Assembly: GCA_019247895.1 (NCBI GenBank)
Contig: JAFBAF010000081.1
Coordinates: forward strand, 1-37,291
Source of the DNA: Parafilimonas sp.
Lineage (GTDB): Bacteria; Bacteroidota; Bacteroidia; Chitinophagales; Chitinophagaceae
Reading direction: 5' to 3'
DNA: 37,291 nt
Shown in pieces: positions 17,212 to 25,660 of the stretch. The notes under the pieces were generated by a model that saw nothing but the letters and a program-made list of their open reading frames with translations, searched no databases and was not told the origin of the DNA. The first letter of the stretch is position 1. Every line of letters begins with the position of its first letter. The translations under genes and the position numbers were made by a program.

Positions 17212-20085
17212 ATGCGTGGCCAGTGGCAGATGTTTCTTTGCAACAAAAAAATGCACGCAAAATTTTATCTGTTTGTTGCTTTATTTTTCATCTCTACCTA
17301 CACTTTTTCACAAGGCATTATCTCAGGAAAAATAACCGATGCAACTAACAACCAGGTTTTAGTTGGCGCAACTGTAGCAGTTAAAAATAGCAAGGCAAAA
17401 ACATTAACCGATGTAGATGGAGTTTACAGAATTGCCAACCTGCCTGCGGGGCAATATACACTTGAAGTAACATACATTGGTTTTACACCAAAAGATATAA
17501 GTGATGTAAATGTTGCAGGCAACACAGTAAGTTTAAATATCTCTCTTGACCCTCAACAAAACACCGTGCAGGCAGTTGTTGTAACAACAACTTCAGCGCG
17601 TAGAGAAAGCCTGAATTCAATTTTAGTTACAAGAAGAAACGCCGCCGTAGTTTCTGATGCTATAAGTGCTGATATAATACGAAAATCTCCCGATAAAAGT
17701 ATTGGTGATGTTTTAAAAAGAGTTAGCGGCGTTACAGTTCAGGATAATAAATTTATTGTTGTAAGGGGTATGAGCGACAGGTATAATGAAGCCATGCTGA
17801 ATGGCGCTTTGCTGCCAAGTACAGAACCTGACCGCAAGAGTTTTGCATTCGATATCTTTCCTTCTGATATTGTTGATAATATAACAATTGTTAAAAGCGC
17901 TTTGCCTGAATATCCCGCAACCTTTACCGGCGGGCTTACAATAGTTAATTTAAAAGATGTTCCGGAGAAATCATTCTTTTCTCTCGAAGCCGGAACAGGC
18001 ATTAATACAATCACAACAGGAAATAGTTATTATCACGATGTGCAAACCGGCAATGAAATTTTCGGTTTAGATAACGGTGGTCGTTCGCTGCCTTCAGGTT
18101 TTCCTGATCAACCAACGTACAATAATTTAAGTGACAAGAAACAGATTGATCACGCAAAAAAGTTTCCCAACGATTGGGCTATTGATAAATATGCTTCAGC
18201 GCCACTTAATTCTTCTTTCCAGCTTGCCGGCGGTTTTAATGCTATAGCTAAAAGCGGCTACCCAAAGTTTGGCGGAATATTCGGTGCAAGCTATTCTTCT
18301 TCTTATAAATATTCAAGTGGTGTTGTTAAAGACTATGGCGAAATTCACCCTGTACCTGCTGATTCAATCAGCGGTATTCAATATCCTTATTATAATTTTA
18401 ATGATAGCACTTATACACATAGTGTTTTAAGCAGTGCGCTTGCAAATTTTGCTTTAAAGCTTAATCCCAATAATAAATTCTTCTTCAATAACCTGCTTGC
18501 AATTAATTCGAGCAATCAAACTGTTGTAAGACATGGCTCGGCCATACAGGTTATAGGCGGAGATTTTGACAGCGCATATTTCGGCTATGCACATTATTAT
18601 CAAAGCAATATTATTTATAACTCGCAACTTGGTGGTGAACATTATTTAAGTAAGTTAAAACTGAGAATACATTGGTTGGGCTATTATACTGAATTTCATA
18701 GAAACGAACCGGATTACAGGCAGTTGATTTATTATAAAAATTCGCCGGAGGATCCATACACAGCGTATATAGCTTCACCAACTCTTTTTGCTACCACTAC
18801 CGGCGGATTAAGATTGTATTTTGATACGAGAGACATAGCAAAAGGTGCAAATGTTGATTTCAATAAATCGTTCAGATTGTTTGATCAGAACCAGGCATTC
18901 AAATTTGGATTCTTTTATTATTATGATACAAGAAATCGTGATGGAAGGTTCCTGCGAAATGATATGCCTGACTATAATTCCAGTTTGCTTACATTGCCAC
19001 CCGGCGAAATATTTAATAAACACAATTTCAACCCAAATAATGGTTTTGTTACTACAGACTTTGCAAAACCTGCATGGATAAAATACAGCGGCAGCATTCA
19101 AAACACTGCTGCTTATGCGATGTTTGATAACAAGTTTACTGATAAATTCAGATTAGCCTGGGGTATTCGTTACGAATACTACAGGAACAAAGTGCTTAGT
19201 TACGATCCCAACAATTCGCAACCAATTTATATTGATTCAACGTATAAAGATTTTCTGCCTTCAGCAAACCTGGTATATTCAATTTTGCCAAAAGCGAACA
19301 TTCGCTTAAGTTATAGTAAAACTGTTGCCAGGCCTTTATACAGAGAATTGGCGTCAACATTTTTCTACGATTTCTTCAACAACATAACCTATCATGGAGG
19401 TCCGCTAACAGAAACAAAGATTGATAATTACGAGTTGCGGTGGGAACAATATCTGCAGGGAACCCAATATTATTCAGTAAGCGCTTACTATAAGAAATTC
19501 AAAAATCCCATTGAAGAAAAAGTTGATATACCTGGCGCAGATAGTAAAACGGTAACCTGGCAGAACGCGCCTTCCGCTGAATTGTGGGGCATAGAAGGTG
19601 AATTAAGAAAAAGCTTTGACTTTATTATGCCGGCATTGAAAGATTTATATTTTTACGTGAATGCATCATACATACATTCAGTTGCGTTTGTAGCGGGTAA
19701 CGGCAGCGATACTTCAAACAGGCCTTTGCAGGGACAATCGCCGTACGTTATCAATACTTCTTTACAGTATAGTAATGATAGAAGCGGATTGAACATTTCC
19801 TTATTGTACAATGCCATCGGTTCAAGAATTGTTTTTGTTGCAGGTCCGAATAATACTTATGCGGTTTGGGAACAAGTTCATCCGAACATGGATTTTAAAA
19901 TAAGCAAGACTGTTATGAAAAATGGTTTGGTTGAATTGAGCCTTGCAGATATTCTTCACAAAAGCGATATTCTCTATTATAATTTTGATAACAATAAACA
20001 ATACAACGCAGTCTATCCTGATGTATTGGTTCAATCAAGAAGTTATGGAATGAGAATCACTTTAAGTATTCGCTACAGATTTTGA
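17212..20085 (+). CDS. TonB-dependent outer-membrane receptor with N-terminal carboxypeptidase-like regulatory domain
   Basis: Signal peptide (FYLFVALFFISTYTFS-Q), GIISGKITDATNNQVLVGATVAVKNS, DKSIGDVLKRVSGVTVQDNKFIVVRGMSDRYNEAMLNGALLPSTEPDRKSFAFDIFPSDIVDNITIVKSALPEYPATFTGGLTIVNLK, terminal IRYRF. A start at 17251 is also possible. Confidence 0.9.
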   Translation: MRGQWQMFLCNKKMHAKFYLFVALFFISTYTFSQGIISGKITDATNNQVLVGATVAVKNSKAKTLTDVDGVYRIANLPAGQYTLEVTYIGFTPKDISDVNVAGNTVSLNISLDPQQNTVQAVVVTTTSARRESLNSILVTRRNAAVVSDAISADIIRKSPDKSIGDVLKRVSGVTVQDNKFIVVRGMSDRYNEAMLNGALLPSTEPDRKSFAFDIFPSDIVDNITIVKSALPEYPATFTGGLTIVNLKDVPEKSFFSLEAGTGINTITTGNSYYHDVQTGNEIFGLDNGGRSLPSGFPDQPTYNNLSDKKQIDHAKKFPNDWAIDKYASAPLNSSFQLAGGFNAIAKSGYPKFGGIFGASYSSSYKYSSGVVKDYGEIHPVPADSISGIQYPYYNFNDSTYTHSVLSSALANFALKLNPNNKFFFNNLLAINSSNQTVVRHGSAIQVIGGDFDSAYFGYAHYYQSNIIYNSQLGGEHYLSKLKLRIHWLGYYTEFHRNEPDYRQLIYYKNSPEDPYTAYIASPTLFATTTGGLRLYFDTRDIAKGANVDFNKSFRLFDQNQAFKFGFFYYYDTRNRDGRFLRNDMPDYNSSLLTLPPGEIFNKHNFNPNNGFVTTDFAKPAWIKYSGSIQNTAAYAMFDNKFTDKFRLAWGIRYEYYRNKVLSYDPNNSQPIYIDSTYKDFLPSANLVYSILPKANIRLSYSKTVARPLYRELASTFFYDFFNNITYHGGPLTETKIDNYELRWEQYLQGTQYYSVSAYYKKFKNPIEEKVDIPGADSKTVTWQNAPSAELWGIEGELRKSFDFIMPALKDLYFYVNASYIHSVAFVAGNGSDTSNRPLQGQSPYVINTSLQYSNDRSGLNISLLYNAIGSRIVFVAGPNNTYAVWEQVHPNMDFKISKTVMKNGLVELSLADILHKSDILYYNFDNNKQYNAVYPDVLVQSRSYGMRITLSIRYRF

Positions 20086-20360
20086 ACAGGTGCTACCGGT
20101 TGTAATTTATCTGATTTAATATTGGTTGACTTTTTTATTTTATCAGCGCCGATTTTTTTCTCTTTATTATTTGCTGTAAAATCTTTTTTATGTAAGCCCT
20201 GTATAAGAATTTTCGCTGCTTTTTTTATACGACGTTGAAATTTTTTTGCACCTTGTTTTGTTTTGATTTCAGGCAAAGCAGATTCTATTTTGGTTTCAAG
20301 TTCTTTTTTAAATTCCTTTTTTGCATTTACAGGTTTACTTGCCGGTTTGTTATTATCCAT
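20073..20360 (-). CDS. Small Lys-rich hypothetical protein
   Basis: 95 aa: MDNNKPASKPVNAKKEFKKELETKIESALPEIKTKQGAKKFQRRIKKAAKILIQGLHKKDF... The 3' end overlaps the TonB receptor stop by 13 bp; good -7-like element upstream. Confidence 0.65.
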   Translation of the reverse strand: MDNNKPASKPVNAKKEFKKELETKIESALPEIKTKQGAKKFQRRIKKAAKILIQGLHKKDFTANNKEKKIGADKIKKSTNIKSDKLQPVAPVQNL

Positions 20361-20385
20361 AGTTGTATAATTTAAAAACGTAACA

Positions 20386-20393
20386 CAAATTTA
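20386..20393 (-). promoter_or_regulatory. Putative Bacteroidota -7 element (TAAATTTG) for the small Lys-rich protein gene
   Basis: CAAATTTA on the + strand, 26 nt upstream of the ATG at 20360; no clear -33 box. Confidence 0.35.
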
Positions 20394-20580
20394 ATATTGC
20401 GCCAGGGTTTCTAATGTTAAGTTTTAATAAATGAACAATTCAATTAATACATAAAACTTAAGATACTTCTTGTCTGAATATTTATTATACGTTAAACAAG
20501 CCGTATCGTTTAAAATAAGGACTTGATCCTCATATTTATGACCGGTTTATGGTTAAGGCCGCAAAACGTTTAATCTTCTT

Positions 20581-20613
20581 TTTGTCTAACTGAAAAAACT
20601 TTTATTAGGTTTG
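20581..20613 (+). promoter_or_regulatory. Bacteroidota primary-sigma promoter for the threonine-dehydrogenase-like gene
   Basis: TTTG (20581-20584), N21, TAGGTTTG (20606-20613); matches TTTG-N19-21-TAnnTTTG, 19 nt before the ATG at 20633. Confidence 0.6.
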
Positions 20614-20632
20614 TTGTCAATCAAACACGTGT

Positions 20633-21592
20633 ATGCCAGCCATTACCAAAGAAAAAATTTTAATTATCGGAGCCAGCGGCCAAATTGGTGTTGAACTAAC
20701 AATGGCGCTGCGCAAAATGTACGGAAATTCAAATGTTATTGCGAGTGATTTGCGTGAAGAAAATGGTTTATTGAGAGGAACCGGCCCTTATGTTTCTCTT
20801 GATGTAATGAACAAGGAAATGTTGCATGTACAGGTAATTAGGCAAAATGTTACACAGATATATTTACTCGCAGCAATACTCTCGGCAACAGGAGAGAAGA
20901 ATCCAAATCTTGCGTGGAATTTAAACATGCAGGGCCTGTTAAATGTGCTTGATATTGCCCGTGAAGAAAAATTAAAAAAAGTTTACTGGCCAAGCAGTAT
21001 TGCTGTTTTCGGCCCCACATCACCTAAAAGAAATTGCCCGCAACAAACGATTATTGAGCCGATAACCGTTTATGGAATAAGTAAATATGCCGGGGAGTTT
21101 TGGTGTAATTACTATAATAAACGTTTTGGGGTTGATGTAAGAAGTTTACGTTATCCGGGCTTGATAAGTTATAAATCAGATCCCGGCGGCGGCACTACTG
21201 ATTATGCTATTGAAATATTTCATGAAGCGTTAGAAGAAAAAAGTTATACAAGTTTTTTAAAAGAAGATACTTATTTGCCGATGATGTATATGCCTGATGC
21301 CATTCGTGCAACATTAGAATTGATGGAAGCGCCTTCAGAAAAAATTTCTATTCGTACTTCTTACAATATTTCAGGTATAAGTTTTTCACCTGCAGAAATT
21401 GCTGCCGCCATAAAAAAACATGTTCCTGAATTTGAGATAAAATATAACCCTGATTACAGGCAGGCGATCGCAGATAGTTGGCCGCAAAGTATTGATGATT
21501 CTGTTGCGCGAAATGATTGGGGCTGGAAACATGAATATGATCTTGAAAAACTAACTGCAGACATGTTGAAGAATTTGAAACAAAAGCAATAA
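20633..21592 (+). CDS. NAD-dependent epimerase/dehydratase family protein, L-threonine 3-dehydrogenase-like
   Basis: ILIIGASGQIGVELTMALRK, YLLAAILSATGEKNPNLAWNLNMQGLLNVLDIARE, WPSSIAVFGPTSPK, TVYGISKYAGE, RYPGLISYKSDPGGGTTDYAIEIF, ADSWPQSIDDSVARNDWGW. Confidence 0.88.
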   Translation: MPAITKEKILIIGASGQIGVELTMALRKMYGNSNVIASDLREENGLLRGTGPYVSLDVMNKEMLHVQVIRQNVTQIYLLAAILSATGEKNPNLAWNLNMQGLLNVLDIAREEKLKKVYWPSSIAVFGPTSPKRNCPQQTIIEPITVYGISKYAGEFWCNYYNKRFGVDVRSLRYPGLISYKSDPGGGTTDYAIEIFHEALEEKSYTSFLKEDTYLPMMYMPDAIRATLELMEAPSEKISIRTSYNISGISFSPAEIAAAIKKHVPEFEIKYNPDYRQAIADSWPQSIDDSVARNDWGWKHEYDLEKLTADMLKNLKQKQ

Positions 21593-21595
21593 ATT

Positions 21596-22231
21596 ATGCG
21601 GATAATCTTTTCAATTTTATGCTGCCTGGTCATAGATTTTTCTTTTGCACAAACTGATGCTGATATTCCCGATTATCGCAGTAAGAAAGATAATTTTTTA
21701 AAGATGCAGGAAAAAGATATCCGCGCAGACTTATCTCAGTTTACATTCGGTGGCATTAGCGAAAGCCTGGTAAAACACAGGCTTAATTCACTTCCGTTAA
21801 TTGGTGCAAAAGATGACCAGATAATTTTTTCTAATGATACTGCAACCGTACAAATTACAACAGCTGCTTTTGATCCAACAAAACATAAAGTAACATGGTT
21901 TGAAGATAAATATGCGGTTAAGTTGGATAATAAACCGTTTTGGGGAACAGAGAATACAGTGCCAAAGCATATAATAACTTCAGTGGTTGCAATAATAGAA
22001 GGCGATACGGTGGTTGTTCCTCAATCAGCTTTTATTGATTTGTACGAGCCCCATTTGTATTATACAGACTCAAAAAGTAAAACAAAAACATATTGCAACG
22101 TATATACGTCGGGTAACAAACGTAATTATTATATATATATGTTTAATGGTAACGGAAACGGTAAATATGAGGTAACATGGGTTATACAAGATAAACGTTA
22201 CCTGCGCAGAGTAGTTGATTGGAACTTTTGA
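21596..22231 (+). CDS. Hypothetical exported protein
   Basis: 211 aa; signal peptide MRIIFSILCCLVIDFSFA-Q. Starts 4 bp after the preceding stop codon; no family recognised. Confidence 0.75.
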   Translation: MRIIFSILCCLVIDFSFAQTDADIPDYRSKKDNFLKMQEKDIRADLSQFTFGGISESLVKHRLNSLPLIGAKDDQIIFSNDTATVQITTAAFDPTKHKVTWFEDKYAVKLDNKPFWGTENTVPKHIITSVVAIIEGDTVVVPQSAFIDLYEPHLYYTDSKSKTKTYCNVYTSGNKRNYYIYMFNGNGNGKYEVTWVIQDKRYLRRVVDWNF

Positions 22232-22461
22232 TCGCTATTCATTTAAACAAATACCCGGTATCCTTCTGCTCCCTTCAGGCTAATTAAACAATCTTTCAGT
22301 ATCAGGCACAATAGCTTATGATTCTACAGCCTTATTCCTGCTGCATTTTAACTGGAGTTGAATCTTTTAAAAAAGATTAATTTAAAATAATTGTCTTTTT
22401 TGAGCATAATTTACTACGCTTAAAAGATGTAAAAATCCGCCTCCTCATTATTTTTGTTTCA

Positions 22462-22477
22462 GCATATTTAAATATGC
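22462..22477. repeat. Perfect 16-bp palindrome GCATATTTAAATATGC (candidate operator)
   Basis: The sequence equals its own reverse complement; intergenic, about 60 bp upstream of the ATG at 22538. Confidence 0.6.
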
Positions 22478-22537
22478 CAATCCAATAAATGCGCCGGCTG
22501 ATACCGGTGGTTTTATCATCAAAAAATAATAATCCAA

Positions 22538-23731
22538 ATGAAAAACCTTTTTCTTGCAGTGATGCTGCTTTTTGCGTTTTCTTCGTGTCGTAAAGATATT
22601 AACTCTGGCACAGTACAGGACAACAATGTTTCCAATGCTACCAAAACTGGTAAGCGAATTTATTTTACCAATACCGGTAATTGGGTTGATCAGAATTTTA
22701 ATTATTCTCCCGGAGACACGTTTGTATTGAAATCAAACATTAACTATACTTATTTCAGTATGTCTAATGTTCATGATGTAACCTTTATTAATGAAGGCGG
22801 GGTTGTTCATTTGCAAAATGGTTTCAATTTCAACAGTTGTTCTAATATTACTATTACAGGTACGGGCTCAAGCGATTTTTATGGCTTTGAAGTAAGTGGC
22901 CACACAAGCGGAGATGTTGGTATTGACATCAACGGCAAATCTACCCACATTACTTGCAATAATATTTACATTCACGATAAAACTTATGGTTTTTGGGTGA
23001 AGCAGGAAGTTGAGGCTACCTGTGATCAAAGTCTTTATTATCCTAACTGGTATATGGATAGCGTAAGCATTTATAATTGTATGATAAAACGTATGAACCA
23101 GGAAGGTATGTACCTTGGCAGCACAGGTGAAAATGCTGACCGGCCAAATGCATGCGGCCAATATCCTTACCCAATGCGCATATCAAACATTTCCATACAT
23201 GATAATATTGTTGATTCAACTGGTCGTGGCGGTATAATGCTCTCAGGCGCCGACAAAGGAAAAAATGAAATTTATAATAATAAAGTAACACGTTGTGGTT
23301 TTGAGTACAACAGTTACCAGGGGAATGGCATTGTGATAGGTGGAAATGCTTATGCAAACATCTATCATAATACTATAAAAAATACACTATGTGATGGTAT
23401 TTGGGTATTAGGATGCGGAACAACAAGAGTTCGTAATAATACAATTGACAGCAGTGGTTGGTTAAATGGTGTTTATGCCGGTTACATGCATGGCATTGCT
23501 TTCGATACGCGTCATTCTTATCCGTTCACACTATCAACGTTTAGAATAAAAAATAATACGATTGGCAAGCATACGGATGTTGTGGATATATACATTTATA
23601 ATACAATGCAGAATCAGCAAGGTAAATCAACAAGTGGCTTTAGCTCACAGAATAATGTTATCTATAATAATAATGATGGTAAGGCTAAAGTATCTACACA
23701 AAACGGTATTGTATATTCTACTACCCCATAA
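22538..23731 (+). CDS. Right-handed parallel beta-helix repeat lipoprotein
   Basis: MKNLFLAVMLLFAFSSCRKD lipobox; repeated N-x-[IV] beta-helix rungs (ISNISIHDNIVDSTGRGGIMLSG, NEIYNNKVTRCG, ANIYHNTIKNTLCDGIWVLG, TRVRNNTIDSSG, FRIKNNTIGKH). Confidence 0.85.
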   Translation: MKNLFLAVMLLFAFSSCRKDINSGTVQDNNVSNATKTGKRIYFTNTGNWVDQNFNYSPGDTFVLKSNINYTYFSMSNVHDVTFINEGGVVHLQNGFNFNSCSNITITGTGSSDFYGFEVSGHTSGDVGIDINGKSTHITCNNIYIHDKTYGFWVKQEVEATCDQSLYYPNWYMDSVSIYNCMIKRMNQEGMYLGSTGENADRPNACGQYPYPMRISNISIHDNIVDSTGRGGIMLSGADKGKNEIYNNKVTRCGFEYNSYQGNGIVIGGNAYANIYHNTIKNTLCDGIWVLGCGTTRVRNNTIDSSGWLNGVYAGYMHGIAFDTRHSYPFTLSTFRIKNNTIGKHTDVVDIYIYNTMQNQQGKSTSGFSSQNNVIYNNNDGKAKVSTQNGIVYSTTP

Positions 23732-23755
23732 AATGTGATTGAAAGTTTTGTTGTC

Positions 23756-23783
23756 AAGCCTGCAAATGCAGGCTTTTGTTTTT
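23756..23783 (+). terminator. Intrinsic terminator downstream of the beta-helix lipoprotein gene
   Basis: AAGCCTGCA-AA-TGCAGGCTT followed by TTGTTTTTT. Confidence 0.85.
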
Positions 23784-23792
23784 TATACAACT

Positions 23793-24608
23793 CTAAACAC
23801 CGGAAAATATATGAAAACCGCCATCTACGCAAATCACTTCTCCGGTCACAAATTTTGAGGCATCACTTAACAACCATATTAGTGTGCCACTCAATTCTTC
23901 AGGGTTTCCGAATCTTTTAAACGGTGTATTTCTTATTACTGCTTCGCCACGTTCTGTATAGGTGCCATCTTCGTTTGTAAGCAGCTGCTTGTTTTGATGT
24001 GTAATGAAAAAGCCTGGCGCAATTGCATTTACGCGAACGCTTTCGCCATAACGATTAGCTATTTCAACACTCATCCATCTTGTATAATTGTCAATAGCTG
24101 CCTTTGCCATTGAATAACCCAGCACTCTTGTGAGTGTTGTTTGTGCCGCCATCGAAGAAATATTTACAATACTTGCATTGGCTGTTTGTTTCATAGCATT
24201 ACCAAAAACATCAACCGGAAGCATAGTGCCAAATAAATTCAAATCAAATGCTTTGTGCATTGCATTCATATCTATATTAAAGATATCATTGCCGGGTTTT
24301 ATAACAGCTTCAGCAACATTTCCACCCGCTGCATTTACTAAACCGTTAATACGGCCAAACTTCTTAAGTATAATTTCTTTGGCTTTTAAAAGATCCTCTT
24401 TGTTCAATACATCAGCTTTAATAAAGATTGCTTCTTTATTTTTTTGATTGATTGCGTTAGCCCTTTCATTACCTACGGCTTCATTTCTTCCAATCAATAT
24501 AACTTTGGCGTTCATATCTGCAACTGCATGAACAAAAGCTTCACCGATAACGCCGGTAGCACCTGTAATAATTATTACTTTATTTGTAAGATCAAAAAGT
24601 TGTTGCAT
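23793..24608 (-). CDS. SDR family oxidoreductase (D-mannonate oxidoreductase-like)
   Basis: KVIIITGATGVIGEAFVHAV, NAAGGNVAEAVI, NISSMAAQTTLTRVLGYSMAKAAIDN, NAIAPGFFITHQNKQLLTNEDGTYTERGEAVIRNTPFKRFGNPEEL, VTGEVICVDGGF. Confidence 0.85.
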   Translation of the reverse strand: MQQLFDLTNKVIIITGATGVIGEAFVHAVADMNAKVILIGRNEAVGNERANAINQKNKEAIFIKADVLNKEDLLKAKEIILKKFGRINGLVNAAGGNVAEAVIKPGNDIFNIDMNAMHKAFDLNLFGTMLPVDVFGNAMKQTANASIVNISSMAAQTTLTRVLGYSMAKAAIDNYTRWMSVEIANRYGESVRVNAIAPGFFITHQNKQLLTNEDGTYTERGEAVIRNTPFKRFGNPEELSGTLIWLLSDASKFVTGEVICVDGGFHIFSGV

Positions 24609-24649
24609 AATATTGATTGTTGAAGTTTAAAATTGCAAAAGTTTTTATA

Positions 24650-25660
24650 ATGGTTCTATCTTTTGGAGAAATATTATTAAGAATTGCGCCTGATGCAGAA
24701 GGAGAATGGTTGCAAAAAAATGTTTTTGAAGTTTACCCGGGCGGTTCTGAATTGAACGTTGCTGCTGCACTGGCAAAATGGAAGGTGCCGGTATGTTATT
24801 GCACGGCCGCGCCTGAAAATTTTTTATCTGCACAACTTATAAAAAACATTGAAACGCTAAATATTGATACATCAACTATAATTTATTCCGGTAATAAAAT
24901 TGGTTTATATTATTTGTTGCAGGGTAAAGAAATTCAACATGCTGAGGTTATTTATGACAGGGCTCATTCATCGTTTTATGAATTGAAACCCGGCATGATA
25001 AATTGGGATGCGGTTTTGCAAGGCATACGCTGGTTTCATTTCAGTGCAATTTCTCCTGCATTGAACGAGGATGTTGCTGCTGTTTGTAAAGAAGCATTAG
25101 AAGTATGTGCAAAAAAAAGCATTACAGTTTCGGTTGATCTTAATTATCGTCCAAAACTTTGGCAATATGGGAAGCCGCCAAATACAATTATGCCCGGGTT
25201 ATTGAAGTATTGCGATATCGTGATGGGAAATGTTTGGTCAATGGAAACGATGCTCGATATACCTGTACAAAAAAATATTGATCAAATAAATACAAAAGAA
25301 AATTATGTATGGCAAGCAAGAAAAACGTCTGAAGAAATTTTAAAAAAATTTCCACGATGTCAAATTGTTGCCAACACGTTCCGGTTTCATAAAACGGATA
25401 TAGAATATTATGCAACTATTTTCAGCGGTAACAATTTATATGTTTCTGCAAGTTATCATGCAGATGAAGTGATTGATAAAGTTGGCAGCGGTGATTGTTT
25501 TATGGCGGGGTTAATTTATGGAGTTTATAATCATTTACCTTTTCAGCAGGTCATCAACTTTGCTACAGGTGCTGCCTTTCAGAAATTATTTGTAAAGGGA
25601 GATTGCACAGACAAAACTGTTAATGAGATCAAATCGTTTGTTCAGCACCATCATGGTTAA
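24650..25660 (+). CDS. PfkB family sugar kinase (2-dehydro-3-deoxygluconate kinase-like)
   Basis: MVLSFGEILLRIAPDAEGEW, VYPGGSELNVAAALAKWKVP, VSVDLNYRPKLW, VIDKVGSGDCFMAGLIYG. ATG at 24650 preferred over TTG at 24617. Confidence 0.88.
   Translation: MVLSFGEILLRIAPDAEGEWLQKNVFEVYPGGSELNVAAALAKWKVPVCYCTAAPENFLSAQLIKNIETLNIDTSTIIYSGNKIGLYYLLQGKEIQHAEVIYDRAHSSFYELKPGMINWDAVLQGIRWFHFSAISPALNEDVAAVCKEALEVCAKKSITVSVDLNYRPKLWQYGKPPNTIMPGLLKYCDIVMGNVWSMETMLDIPVQKNIDQINTKENYVWQARKTSEEILKKFPRCQIVANTFRFHKTDIEYYATIFSGNNLYVSASYHADEVIDKVGSGDCFMAGLIYGVYNHLPFQQVINFATGAAFQKLFVKGDCTDKTVNEIKSFVQHHHG

Noticed and set aside
18808-19101. Antisense/alternate-frame ORFs within the TonB receptor
   Set aside because: Embedded in a long receptor gene with motif support; composition not protein-like.
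22131-22142. TATATATATATG simple repeat
   Set aside because: Within the coding frame YYIYMF of the hypothetical protein; short dinucleotide run only.
22868-23357. Two minus-strand ORFs (97 and 104 aa) opposite the beta-helix lipoprotein
   Set aside because: Repetitive beta-helix coding sequence opens antisense frames by chance.
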